From: Clostridiales bacterium
GTDB lineage: Bacteria; Bacillota; Clostridia; Christensenellales; Borkfalkiaceae
Direction of reading: 5' to 3'
Length of the DNA: 64,000 bases
Assembly (NCBI GenBank): GCA_015069465.1
Contig: SVIO01000002.1
Coordinates: 108,418-172,417, forward strand
Made by a program: the position numbers and the translations under genes
Shown: positions 8,735-16,844 of the stretch, in pieces
Position numbering within the stretch: position 1 is the first letter of the stretch
Layout of the letters: every line of letters starts with the position of its first letter
The notes under the pieces: generated by a model
Told to the model about the DNA's origin: nothing
Database searches by the model: none
Seen by the model: the letters and a program-made list of their open reading frames with translations, nothing else

Positions 8735-9760
8735 TTATTTTTTGTTTTTGATTAAATCTTCTAAAATTTGGCCAACGCCTTCTAAAACTGAAACTACCTT
8801 TTGATAGTCCATTCTGAGTGGCCCGATAACGCCATAAGTTCCAAGTTTAACGCCACTTACCGAATAACTTGCTGTAACTAGCGAGCAATCTTTCGGCATA
8901 TCCTTGCCTTCTTCCCCACCGATTTTTATGTTTATTTCAATGTCGTCGTTTTCTTCACTAAGAAGCGATGCAAGTTTGTTTTTGCTTGATACAACGGTTA
9001 AAAAGTTTTTAACCTTTTCAGCATCGGTATATTCTGGGTGGTTTAAGATTTTGTTTTCGCCTTCAAGCAAAACTTTTGAGTTGTTATTTACAATATAATC
9101 TTCTATCGCCCACATAACGCTGTCGAATATAGAGCGATAAGCGCTAAACTCACTTTCAAAAGCATTGCCAAGCGAATTAATTTCTTTAAGTTTCTTTCCA
9201 ACGAATAGTTTTGATATAACTCTGCTTGCTTCTGCAATTTGTTCATCGGTCATCTCTAACGGAATATCAATAAATCTATCCCTAATCAGCGTGTTTTCAG
9301 TAACAATCAAAAGCAATGCTTGTTGCTGTTTATATCTAAAAATTTCAAGTTTGACAATTTTATCTTCTGCACTGTGAGAAGTGTATGCTATCGATGTGTA
9401 GTCTGTTAAATCACTTATAACCTTAACGGTGTTTTGAACAACTGCTTCTAAGTTATCTGCGTGATTTTGGAAAGCCTGTTTAATTGTTCCAACATCTTTT
9501 AAAGAAAGATTGCTTTTTTCCATAAGTTCGGCAACATACATCTTATATGCTTCAATTGATGGCACCCTACCACTACTCGTGTGAAGTTGAGTTAAAAACC
9601 CAAGTTCTTCTAACCCTGCAAGTTCACTTCTAACTGTTGCAGAACTAACGTCTTTCATGTATTTTTCAGTTATGCTTTTGCTAGAAACAGGTTGCGCCGT
9701 TGCTATATAGTCATCTACAACAATTTGCAAAATCTTTTTCTTTCTCTCAGAAAGTTTCAT
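8735..9760 (-). CDS. hrcA: Heat-inducible transcription repressor HrcA
   Basis: 341-residue repressor that binds CIRCE operators and needs the chaperonin GroEL for activity (family knowledge). The N-terminal winged helix is seen as LQIVVDDYIATAQPVSSKSI and SATVRSELAGLEELGFL (residues about 10-60), followed by the GAF-like dimerisation domain. First gene of the operon; a CIRCE operator and a consensus promoter lie immediately upstream, so it is autoregulated. groES/groEL are not in this window. Confidence 0.97.
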   Translation of the reverse strand: MKLSERKKKILQIVVDDYIATAQPVSSKSITEKYMKDVSSATVRSELAGLEELGFLTQLHTSSGRVPSIEAYKMYVAELMEKSNLSLKDVGTIKQAFQNHADNLEAVVQNTVKVISDLTDYTSIAYTSHSAEDKIVKLEIFRYKQQQALLLIVTENTLIRDRFIDIPLEMTDEQIAEASRVISKLFVGKKLKEINSLGNAFESEFSAYRSIFDSVMWAIEDYIVNNNSKVLLEGENKILNHPEYTDAEKVKNFLTVVSSKNKLASLLSEENDDIEINIKIGGEEGKDMPKDCSLVTASYSVSGVKLGTYGVIGPLRMDYQKVVSVLEGVGQILEDLIKNKK

Positions 9761-9771
9761 TTACTTCCCCT

Positions 9772-9821
9772 TTAGCACTTTGTACGTTTTTTTGTTAGCA
9801 CTCTTTTGTCTCAAGTGCTAA
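9772..9821 (-). promoter_or_regulatory. CIRCE operator of hrcA plus extra half-site
   Basis: CIRCE is at 9795-9821: TTAGCACTC, 9 bp, AAGTGCTAA (one mismatch in the right arm to the consensus GAGTGCTAA). A third arm, TTAGCACTT, sits at 9772-9780, exactly 23 bp from the left arm, close to the gene. The operator lies just downstream of the -10 box, where HrcA would block transcription. Confidence 0.93.
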
Positions 9822-9832
9822 CTTGTGACATA

Positions 9833-9861
9833 ATTATAAAACTATTATGTGTCTTTGTCAA
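9833..9861 (-). promoter_or_regulatory. Promoter of the hrcA operon
   Basis: On the minus strand a perfect TTGACA (9856-9861), 17-bp spacer and TATAAT (9833-9838): a full consensus vegetative promoter held down by CIRCE. Confidence 0.9.
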
Positions 9862-9933
9862 GAGTTTACGCCACTTTTTTAAAATTAAGTTTTTTATTTT
9901 TTACAAATAAATAGCCGATAATTTCTATGCATT

Positions 9934-9973
9934 AAAAAAGAACAAAGAATATTTGTTTCTTTGTCCTTTTTTA
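9934..9973 (-). terminator. Terminator of the ABC transporter gene
   Basis: Inverted repeat with 16-nt arms rich in A on the left and T on the right (AAAGAACAAAGAA / TTCTTTGTCCTTT core) 40 bp after the transporter stop. A-run and T-run on opposite sides allow function in both directions. Confidence 0.8.
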
Positions 9974-10012
9974 GGTTATTTTTATATGTTTATTTTGTTT
10001 TAATTTCAATCA

Positions 10013-12790
10013 TTATTCAGTTCTAAGTGCTACAACAGGGTCTTTATGCGCTGCTTTTCTTGCAGGAATTAAGCCTGACATAACGGTTAAGAAAATGCTT
10101 AGTCCCACCATTATTAGCGCTGAAGATATAGGAAGTATCATAATAGAAAAACCTGCTGCGCTGTTTACTATTAAATTAACAATTAGAGAGATAACATAAG
10201 TTATGCCTACACCGACCAAGCCACTCGATGCGCCTATCATAAGCGTTTCTGCATTAAACAAATTAGAAACGTCTCTCTTTCTACCACCGAGCGAACGAAT
10301 AACGCCAATTTCTTTTATTCTTTCAACAACTGATACATATGTGATAATTGCAATCATAACGCAAGATACCACTAGCGAAAGAGAAGTAAATGCAATAAGT
10401 GCAATAGTTACAATATCTATCATAGAATCTATCATGTCCATAATAAGAGATAAATTGTCTGTATACTTAATGTCTTCTCTATCGGCTTTAGTAAGCGTTT
10501 TATCGCCAACGATAATATCTCCGTCTTCGTTCCATTTATCAAGATATTCAACAACTTTATCTTTCATAGTAAAGTCTTTTGGATAAATAGAAATATCGTT
10601 AGAAACGGCAACGCCACCTACATTACGGGCTGAAAGAGTATATGTATCACCCATATCTCCCATTGCACCCATAGCACCACCCATCATGTTACCCATCATG
10701 CCCATCATACTGCTCATAAAACTTGTTGAACCAACAAAGCCTATTGCAGTTTTTTCTGGTGGAATTATAGTGTCGGTTGGGTCAGCATCGTGGAAATATG
10801 TGTACTCATAGGTTATGCCATATGGAATTTCCATATTCTCACCCGTTTGAGGGTTCTTTTGGGTATATAGCATACTTGTAAATGCTTTTCCATCATTTTC
10901 TTGTGCATAATTATTAAGGAAGGTTGAAATTTTACTTGGACTATTCTTTTCACTTTCAATTATGCTTTCTGCAAGTGCTTGAGTATAATACATACCGGCG
11001 TTTAGACAGCCAAAGTTAATGTTTTCTTTTGCTTCTAAAATACCAACAACTTCAAAAGTCATGCCATCTGTAAAGGTCGAATCAACCTTATATTTATAAT
11101 TAAAAGGATTAACAGGGCTTGCCTTTTGCTCGAACACAACATCGTTAGGATAATAGGTAAAGGTCTTTCCCAAAAGTTCTTGATAGGTAAACTCGGTTTT
11201 GTCTAAGTCTGGATTATACCCCACGTCTGGCTTTCCTTCGCCACTAACTGCACGATAAGCGATGTTCAAAAACTCTTCTTGAGTATAATATCCTATTTGC
11301 GCTAAGGTAAGGTCGGTTAGTGCCCTATCTTTATTTACAACTATCATAAGTTCGTTTGCTTGTTGTGCAACCCTTCCTTCTAGGACGTTATATTGAGTTT
11401 TTATATATTCGCTGTCAGATGGTGCTTGCATGAAAGTTTTGCCAAGTTGAGTTATTAAAGATGCTTGCTCTTTAAAGTCTGTGCCTTTCATAATGCTAGT
11501 GTAAATTTCCTTTATTGCAGATATAGACACCGTTTCGCTATTGCTATAATCTCTATTAAAATCGGTGTAAATATTGTTTGTTATATCAATGCCATAGTCA
11601 ACCTTAAACGCAGCATAACTATCAGGCATAGCAAGAACGTAATCAACATAATCTTTTGTGATATTGTTCTTAACTGTTATTTTATCCATTTTCTCAAAAC
11701 TTTGAGCGAGTTGTTCCATTGTAGAGTCAACATTTACATATCCTTTTTTCTTAAGGAAGTCTATTTTTTCAGAAGTAGACATGTCGCTCATAATAGAACT
11801 CATATCATAAGTCGTTTCTTTAATGGTTATAGGGTTACCAGAAAGCATATCGTCTTGCATATTGTTTATGTATGTCTTTACCCCTGTTGAAACAGCGATA
11901 ACTGCCGATATACCTATGATACCGATTGAACCTGCTATAGAAGTTAAAAGCGTTCTACCCCTTTTAGAAAGCAAGTTTCTTGCAGAAAGTTTAAATGCAG
12001 TCCAAAGACTCATTTTTGCTTTTGGCTTTTTGTCTTTTTTATTTTCTTTCTTTTCTTTATCGGTAATATTTTCTTTTTCTTGAGCCACCCTTTCTAAATT
12101 TTCTTGCTCAATAGAATAAGGGTTTGTATCTTCAACCACTTCGCCATCAACAAGCCTAATAATACGATTTGAATATTGTTCGGCAATCTCACCGTTATGG
12201 GTTACCATTATTACGAGTTTATCTTTAGATATTTCTTTAATAAGGTCCATAATTTGCACGCTCGTTTTACTATCAAGCGCACCCGTTGGTTCATCGGCAA
12301 GCAAAATATCAGGTTCGTTAACTAATGCCCTTGCAATTGCAACACGCTGACATTGACCACCAGAAAGTTGGTTTGGGCGTTTATATTCTTCCCCTTTAAG
12401 TCCCACCTTTTCTAAGGCAGACATTGCCCTACTTATTCTTTCTTCTTTAGAAACACCAGAAATAGTTAAAGCGAGTTCAACGTTTCCGAGTACAGTTTGA
12501 TGTGGGATAAGATTATAGGTTTGAAAAACGAAACCTATTCTTTGGTTACGATAAACGTCCCAGTCTCTATCGGTAAAATTCTTTGTGCTCTTTCCTGCAA
12601 TAACAAGGTCACCCGTAGTATACTTATCGAGCCCACCAATGATGTTAAGTGTGGTTGTTTTACCACAGCCAGATGGTCCTAAAATAGAAACAAACTCGTT
12701 TTTTCTAAAAGCGATGTCAAGCCCCTTTAGGACTTCTATTTCGCCACCGGCAACCTTATAATTTTTTGTTATTTTTTGCAAACGCAACAT
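10013..12790 (-). CDS. MacB-like ABC transporter, ATPase and FtsX permease fused
   Basis: 925 residues. Residues 1-225 are an ABC ATPase of the LolD/MacB type: Walker A GPSGCGKTT, signature LSGGQCQRVAIARAL, Walker B ILLADEP. A charged Lys/Glu linker follows (about 230-260). Then comes a permease with one helix (about 280-305), a very large extracellular domain (about 310-790) and three C-terminal helices of the FtsX fold (about 795-915). Type VII ABC proteins like this work mechanically in export or signalling (family knowledge). The extracellular part holds a striking Met/Gly-rich stretch near residues 689-713. There is no partner gene next door, so the substrate is unknown. Fusion of ATPase and permease in one chain is the MacB arrangement. 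Confidence 0.9.
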   Translation of the reverse strand: MLRLQKITKNYKVAGGEIEVLKGLDIAFRKNEFVSILGPSGCGKTTTLNIIGGLDKYTTGDLVIAGKSTKNFTDRDWDVYRNQRIGFVFQTYNLIPHQTVLGNVELALTISGVSKEERISRAMSALEKVGLKGEEYKRPNQLSGGQCQRVAIARALVNEPDILLADEPTGALDSKTSVQIMDLIKEISKDKLVIMVTHNGEIAEQYSNRIIRLVDGEVVEDTNPYSIEQENLERVAQEKENITDKEKKENKKDKKPKAKMSLWTAFKLSARNLLSKRGRTLLTSIAGSIGIIGISAVIAVSTGVKTYINNMQDDMLSGNPITIKETTYDMSSIMSDMSTSEKIDFLKKKGYVNVDSTMEQLAQSFEKMDKITVKNNITKDYVDYVLAMPDSYAAFKVDYGIDITNNIYTDFNRDYSNSETVSISAIKEIYTSIMKGTDFKEQASLITQLGKTFMQAPSDSEYIKTQYNVLEGRVAQQANELMIVVNKDRALTDLTLAQIGYYTQEEFLNIAYRAVSGEGKPDVGYNPDLDKTEFTYQELLGKTFTYYPNDVVFEQKASPVNPFNYKYKVDSTFTDGMTFEVVGILEAKENINFGCLNAGMYYTQALAESIIESEKNSPSKISTFLNNYAQENDGKAFTSMLYTQKNPQTGENMEIPYGITYEYTYFHDADPTDTIIPPEKTAIGFVGSTSFMSSMMGMMGNMMGGAMGAMGDMGDTYTLSARNVGGVAVSNDISIYPKDFTMKDKVVEYLDKWNEDGDIIVGDKTLTKADREDIKYTDNLSLIMDMIDSMIDIVTIALIAFTSLSLVVSCVMIAIITYVSVVERIKEIGVIRSLGGRKRDVSNLFNAETLMIGASSGLVGVGITYVISLIVNLIVNSAAGFSIMILPISSALIMVGLSIFLTVMSGLIPARKAAHKDPVVALRTE

Positions 12791-12908
12791 TTCGCTACCT
12801 CAAAATGTAATTTATTAGTCGATTTTTAAGTAAAATTTTAAATTTACATACATTTTAGCATACAATTATTAAAAAATACTTAAAAATTTTGTAGTTTTTT
12901 AAAATTTT

Positions 12909-12943
12909 TAAAAAAACTTACCTATTTTTTTCATAGGTAAGTT
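12909..12943 (-). terminator. Terminator of htpG
   Basis: On the minus strand AACTTACCTAT pairs with ATAGGTAAGTT (12933-12943 with 12915-12925) over a short A/T loop, followed by a T6 run. It lies 27 bp after the htpG stop. Confidence 0.88.
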
Positions 12944-12969
12944 AATTTATGTTTATATTCTATTTTGAA

Positions 12970-14841
12970 CTATATAATATCAGAAAACGCCTTTACAAAC
13001 TCGGTTGGATTTTCTATATCTAAGCCAGCAAGAAGTCTTGCTTGTTCATATAATACGGTTGCATATTTTTTAAGTTTTTCTTTATCTTCTTGAACATTTT
13101 TTAATCTATCCAAAATGCCGTGCTCAAGGCTAATTTCCAAAACCTTTTCTGCCTTTACCTTTTGACCTTGGTTTGGCAATGAACTGAACACCTTTTCCAT
13201 TTCAATAGAAACGTCGCCACTTGCAGAAAGTGCAACAGGATAGTTTTTGAAGTTTGATGTTAGTTTAACTTGTTTAACCTTATCTTTTAGCATTTCAGTT
13301 ATGTCATCTAAAAGTTGTTTATTTTCCTTTTCTTTAGACTCTAATTCTTGCTTTTCATCTTGGCTGTCAACAGAAAAATCTTGTTCTGCAACCGACTTAA
13401 ATTTCTTGCCTTCATAATCAAGTAAAATCTTAGCAACAAACTCATCAACGCCGTCTTTAAAGTATAACACTTCATAGCCCTTGTTTTTAAGTTTTTCTAT
13501 GTTAGGAAGAGAACCAATCTTTTCATAACTTTCACCACTAGCATAGTAGATAAATTCTTGACCATCTTGCATATCTTTAACATATTCGCTTAAAGTCACA
13601 AGTTGCTCTTTTTTAGAAGAATAGAACATCAAAAGGTCTTTTAGTTTATCTTTATTCATGCCAAAGCCAGCATACACGCCGAACTTAATAGATAAGCCAA
13701 ACTCAGCAAATAGTTTTTGGTATGATGCTTTATCATCTTCCATCATCTTTTTAAGTTCTGCTAAAATCTTCTTTTCTAAACTCGTTGCAATGGCTTTAAC
13801 TTGTCTGTCTTGTTGCAAAATTTCACGAGAGATATTAAGGCTTAAATCACTGCTATCCACAATGCCCTTAACAAAACCAAAGTAGTCTGGAATAAGTTCT
13901 TCGCACTTTTCCATAATCATAACGCCATTACAGTAAAGTTTAACACCCTTTTTATAGTCTTTTGAAAAATAGTCATAAAGTGCTTTTTGTGGCACGAATA
14001 AAAGTGTGTCGTATGTTACAGAGCCTTCAATTTTTGCATAAATGCTCTTTAGTGGCGCCTGATAATCGTGGAATTCATTTTGATAAAACTCGTTTAAGTT
14101 ATCGCTTGTAACTTGCGCTTTTGGTTTTTTCCAAAGTGGAACCATGCTATTAAGTATTTGTTTTTCAAAAACTTGCTCATATTCTGGCTTTTCTGGTGAT
14201 GAGCCTTCTTTCATCTTTGTAGTTGGCATCATCATTTCAATAGGATAACGAATATAATCAGAATATTGTTTTATTAGTGATGTAATTTTATATTCATCTA
14301 AAAAGTCAGAGTATTTATAATCTTCTGTATCGTCTTTTAAGTAAATTTCAATTTTAGTTCCCGTTTGAGATTTGTCGGCTTGCTCTATAGAATAGCCTTC
14401 TGCACCCTTGCTTTCCCATTTATAAGCAAGGTCACTGCCGTGCGCTTTTGAATAAACCACAATTTTATCAGCCACCATAAACGCCGAGTAAAAACCAACG
14501 CCAAACTGACCAATAAGTTCATTTTCAGTTTTGTCGCTGTTTTCCTTCTTAAATGCAAGCGTGCCACTTTCAGCAATAGTTCCAAGGTTTTTTTCTAAAT
14601 CTTTATCAGTCATACCTATGCCGTTATCTTCAATTGTCATAACCTTATTTTCTTTGTCAAGGCTAATGGTAATCTTAAAATCTTGTGAAGCACTGCTGTC
14701 GGTAAGCGATATAAACTTTAACTTATCAATAGCATCACTTGCGTTTGAAATCAACTCTCTTAAGAATATTTCTTTGTTTGTGTAAATTGAGTTAATCATT
14801 AAGTCGAGTATTCTTTTAGATTCGGTCTTAAATTGTTTCAT
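12970..14841 (-). CDS. htpG: Chaperone HtpG (Hsp90)
   Basis: 623-residue bacterial Hsp90, an ATP-dependent dimeric chaperone. The GHKL ATPase domain shows ELISNASDAIDKL (about 28-40), EDNGIGMT (about 72-79) and IGQFGVGFYSAFMVAD (about 110-125). The middle domain has the catalytic region DYFGFVKGIVDSSDLSLNISRE, with Arg in NISREILQQ. The C-terminal dimerisation domain follows. It stands alone with its own consensus promoter and terminator. No CIRCE is present, so its heat control, if any, differs from dnaK and hsp20. Confidence 0.97.
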   Translation of the reverse strand: MKQFKTESKRILDLMINSIYTNKEIFLRELISNASDAIDKLKFISLTDSSASQDFKITISLDKENKVMTIEDNGIGMTDKDLEKNLGTIAESGTLAFKKENSDKTENELIGQFGVGFYSAFMVADKIVVYSKAHGSDLAYKWESKGAEGYSIEQADKSQTGTKIEIYLKDDTEDYKYSDFLDEYKITSLIKQYSDYIRYPIEMMMPTTKMKEGSSPEKPEYEQVFEKQILNSMVPLWKKPKAQVTSDNLNEFYQNEFHDYQAPLKSIYAKIEGSVTYDTLLFVPQKALYDYFSKDYKKGVKLYCNGVMIMEKCEELIPDYFGFVKGIVDSSDLSLNISREILQQDRQVKAIATSLEKKILAELKKMMEDDKASYQKLFAEFGLSIKFGVYAGFGMNKDKLKDLLMFYSSKKEQLVTLSEYVKDMQDGQEFIYYASGESYEKIGSLPNIEKLKNKGYEVLYFKDGVDEFVAKILLDYEGKKFKSVAEQDFSVDSQDEKQELESKEKENKQLLDDITEMLKDKVKQVKLTSNFKNYPVALSASGDVSIEMEKVFSSLPNQGQKVKAEKVLEISLEHGILDRLKNVQEDKEKLKKYATVLYEQARLLAGLDIENPTEFVKAFSDII

Positions 14842-14884
14842 ATTATGTCTCCAAAATTTTGCTAAATTGTTTTTGCTATATTTT

Positions 14885-14912
14885 ATTATATAATGTTAAT
14901 TTGTTTTGTCAA
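14885..14912 (-). promoter_or_regulatory. Promoter of htpG
   Basis: TTGACA (14907-14912) and TATAAT (14885-14890) on the minus strand with a 16-bp spacer. No CIRCE or other palindrome overlaps it. Confidence 0.8.
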
Positions 14913-14926
14913 GTTGTTTTACTAAT

Positions 14927-14966
14927 AAAAACCAAATGGCACTCTTTCGTGCCATTTAGGTTTTTT
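14927..14966 (-). terminator. Terminator of hsp20
   Basis: AAATGGCAC/GTGCCATTT stem (14934-14942 with 14949-14957), extended by AAAACC/GGTTTT with one bulge; T-tract on both strands. It is 5 bp after the hsp20 stop. Confidence 0.88.
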
Positions 14967-14970
14967 GACA

Positions 14971-15390
14971 TTAGTCAATTTCTATATGTTTTGTTGGAAT
15001 TTCTTTTCTTTCAAGTTTTGGAATAGTTAGTTCTAGTGTGCCGTTATTGTATTTTGCTTTAATGTCTTGTTCGGTCACATCATCGCCCACATAGAAACTT
15101 CTTTGATAAGAGCATACCCTTTCCCTTCTAATGTAGTTAGAGTCATCTTGCTCCTTTTGTTCGGTTTTAGCGCTAATTGTTAAATAGCCATTGTTAAGCG
15201 TTAAGTTGATATCCTTTTTTTCAAAGCCAGGAAGGTCAACGGCAAGTTCATATCCCTTTTCATTTTCTTTTATGTCTGCTCTCATACTAGAAACCTTGTT
15301 TGAAAAGGTGACAGGCTTAAAAAAGTTATCAAAAATGTCGTCAAAAATGTCAAATGCTTCAAAATTTCTGTTTGTTAAATAGTTTCTCAT
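14971..15390 (-). CDS. Small heat-shock protein Hsp20 (alpha-crystallin)
   Basis: 139 residues. An ATP-independent holdase that forms oligomers and binds unfolding proteins. A short N-terminal arm (FDIFDDIFDNFFKPV) precedes the alpha-crystallin domain (about 38-130) with the signatures VDLPGFEKKDINLTLNNGYLTI and YNNGTLELTIPK. The C-terminal tail has the I-x-I/V type motif (EIPTKHIEID). A single gene with a CIRCE operator and consensus promoter, so it joins the HrcA regulon. CIRCE control of an hsp20 is known from some Gram-positives but is less usual than control of dnaK or groEL. Confidence 0.93.
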   Translation of the reverse strand: MRNYLTNRNFEAFDIFDDIFDNFFKPVTFSNKVSSMRADIKENEKGYELAVDLPGFEKKDINLTLNNGYLTISAKTEQKEQDDSNYIRRERVCSYQRSFYVGDDVTEQDIKAKYNNGTLELTIPKLERKEIPTKHIEID

Positions 15391-15420
15391 AATTTATCTC
15401 CTTTTATATTATTTATATTT

Positions 15421-15470
15421 TTAGCACTCTCGTGTTTTAATTGTTAGCACTCTCATGTGTCGAGTGCTAA
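15421..15470 (-). promoter_or_regulatory. CIRCE operator of hsp20 plus extra half-site
   Basis: Perfect CIRCE at 15444-15470: TTAGCACTC, 9 bp, GAGTGCTAA. An additional perfect arm TTAGCACTC is at 15421-15429, again 23 bp from the CIRCE left arm and on the gene side, the same geometry as at hrcA. Confidence 0.97.
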
Positions 15471-15481
15471 TTTCAATTATT

Positions 15482-15509
15482 ATTATAATCAGTTTTTTCC
15501 ACTTGTCAA
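15482..15509 (-). promoter_or_regulatory. Promoter of hsp20
   Basis: Minus-strand TTGACA (15504-15509), 16-bp spacer, TATAAT (15482-15487), directly upstream of the CIRCE operator. Confidence 0.85.
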
Positions 15510-15550
15510 GCGTTTTATGAAAAAAAATTAAAAAAATTTTTCAAGCAAAA

Positions 15551-15588
15551 AAGCAAAACAAAAAAGTGTGCTAAAATATAGCACACTT
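15551..15588 (-). terminator. Terminator of the ATP-grasp gene
   Basis: AAGTGTGCTA (15564-15573) pairs with TAGCACACTT (15579-15588). On the minus strand it is followed by TTTTTGTTTTGC. It lies 23 bp after the stop codon. Confidence 0.82.
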
Positions 15589-15610
15589 AGTTTGTATAAT
15601 TTTTTAGTTT

Positions 15611-16489
15611 TTATTTATTTAAGCAAGATATAATATGCTCTGCATAGGCTTTTGCAACGTTAAAGCCTGTCACCTTTTCTATGCCTGATATAAATGCGTT
15701 TGAGTTGACTTCGCAAACATAAGGCTTATTATCTTTGCCATAAAGTAGGTCAACCCCACAATAATCAAGCCCCAAAACTAAAGCACACTTTTCAGCGCTT
15801 TTCTTAAACTCACCATCTAGCGTTATCTTCTTGCCATAGCCACCTTGTGCAACGTTAGAACGAAAATCTGTGTCGTTTCTTCTTTCCATAGCGCAAACGG
15901 CTTTTCCACCGATAACTATGACTCTAACGTCAACTCCAGGCTCGCCAACATGCTCTTGGAATAGGTGTGGTTTAAGTTTAACTTTTTCCATCACTTCTAT
16001 AAGTTCATCTAAATTATTTGCTAAATAAACGCCCTTACCCATAGAGCCGAAACTTTCTTTTATAATTAGTGGATAACCTAGGCTTTCAGCAATTTTCTTT
16101 GCCCACTTTGTATCGATAGGCATATCTTTATTATAGCATAACGCACCGAAAATAGTTTTTGGAATATTTAAACCACTATTTAATAAGGCTAGATATGTTG
16201 TGCCCTTGTCATCGCAAACTCTAACTGCTTTGTGTGAATTAAATAGCCTTATCCCCAAACCTTCTAAAATTTCAGACTGATATTTATCTTTATCCAAATA
16301 GATAACAAAGTCAATACCTTTTAACTCAGTTTGAATTTTATTTTCGGCAATAAAATTACGCAAAAAGGTATCGGTTACAATATTTACCGACACACCCAAC
16401 TGTTCAAGTTCATCTTTAAGCCTATTTGCTTGATGCACGCTTTCTTTTGGAATTTTATATGGATTTATTACTATAATTCCTTGCCCCAT
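15611..16489 (-). CDS. RimK-like ATP-grasp ligase
   Basis: 292 residues. RimK-type ATP-grasp enzymes ligate glutamate or other amino acids to a carboxylate, such as ribosomal protein S6, cofactors or peptides. A pre-ATP-grasp Rossmann-like part (GIIVINPYKIP.., about 1-95) is followed by the ATP-grasp fold. Visible motifs are PLIIKESFGSMGKGV (nucleotide-binding Lys and Gly-rich loop, about 152-166), LFQEHVGEPGVDVRV (about 190) and the metal-binding CGVDLLYGKDNKPYVCEVNSNAF (about 248-270; the E and N are ligands). The substrate is not identifiable; there is no rpsF nearby. Start 16489 (MGQGIIV) is taken because the beta-strand follows at once. The promoter -10 box ends only 8 bp upstream, so the mRNA appears leaderless. 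A small transcription unit diverges from it at 16.6 kb. Confidence 0.82.
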   Translation of the reverse strand: MGQGIIVINPYKIPKESVHQANRLKDELEQLGVSVNIVTDTFLRNFIAENKIQTELKGIDFVIYLDKDKYQSEILEGLGIRLFNSHKAVRVCDDKGTTYLALLNSGLNIPKTIFGALCYNKDMPIDTKWAKKIAESLGYPLIIKESFGSMGKGVYLANNLDELIEVMEKVKLKPHLFQEHVGEPGVDVRVIVIGGKAVCAMERRNDTDFRSNVAQGGYGKKITLDGEFKKSAEKCALVLGLDYCGVDLLYGKDNKPYVCEVNSNAFISGIEKVTGFNVAKAYAEHIISCLNK

Positions 16490-16496
16490 ACATATA

Positions 16497-16525
16497 ATTA
16501 TACTATGAATAGCACTTGCAGTCAA
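16497..16525 (-). promoter_or_regulatory. Promoter giving a leaderless ATP-grasp mRNA
   Basis: Minus-strand TTGACT (16520-16525), 17-bp spacer, TATAAT (16497-16502). A normal transcription start 6-7 nt downstream falls at about 16490-16491, that is 1-2 nt before the ATG at 16489. No Shine-Dalgarno can be transcribed. Confidence 0.75.
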
Positions 16526-16569
16526 GTAGGTTTTTAAAAATTTAAATCACTATATTTTTTCTAACTATA

Positions 16570-16598
16570 TTGACAATTAAAACCTTGTATGATACAAT
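16570..16598 (+). promoter_or_regulatory. Promoter of the small transcription unit
   Basis: TTGACA (16570-16575), 17-bp spacer, TACAAT (16593-16598). A single-mismatch consensus promoter facing away from the ATP-grasp gene. Confidence 0.82.
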
Positions 16599-16675
16599 CA
16601 AGGTGAAAATAAGGATAGCGAAAATAAAGATAAGGAGTGAAAGAAAAGAAAATCTTTTTAAGGAGGTATGGACCA

Positions 16676-16729
16676 ATGAACAGTTTAATAGAAGCAGAGC
16701 AAAAGTCTGTGCCTTGGCAGACTAAATAA
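16676..16729 (+). CDS. 17-residue small peptide, function unknown
   Basis: ORF of 17 codons, MNSLIEAEQKSVPWQTK, ending in TAA. The start is supported by AAGGAGG at 16660-16666, a nearly perfect ribosome site with 9-nt spacing and one of the strongest in the window, and by its own consensus promoter upstream. The peptide is hydrophilic, has no signal or membrane segment and no recognised family. After the TAA the same frame stays open for 35 more codons, very rich in Lys/Arg (next entry). The unit ends in a strong terminator, so the whole transcript is about 275 nt. It may be a small protein, a leader peptide, or an RNA with an incidental ORF. Confidence 0.55.
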   Translation: MNSLIEAEQKSVPWQTK

Positions 16730-16837
16730 AAACGAGTTAAATTTTATAAAGTTGCTGTAAAGAAAGCAAAAATAAAAAAAGTACAATTACTTAAATTAAA
16801 GTTTTATAGATATAAGGCACAGAAAAAAACTAAATAA
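16730..16837 (+). other. In-frame Lys-rich extension after the TAA of the small ORF
   Basis: The frame of the 17-codon ORF continues without a stop for 35 codons to a TAA at 16835-16837. The translation begins KRVKFYKVAVKKAKIKK and ends YKAQKKTK; about half the residues are Lys or Arg, resembling a small nucleic-acid-binding protein. There is no ATG, GTG or TTG in frame with a ribosome site, so translation would need readthrough of the TAA. Both stops occur in the same context, ACTAAATAAAA. An A-rich non-coding stretch could give such a frame by chance. Confidence 0.35.
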
Positions 16838-16844
16838 AATAGAT

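Noticed and set aside
16730..16837. Selenocysteine or pyrrolysine recoding
   Set aside because: The stop is UAA, which neither system uses.
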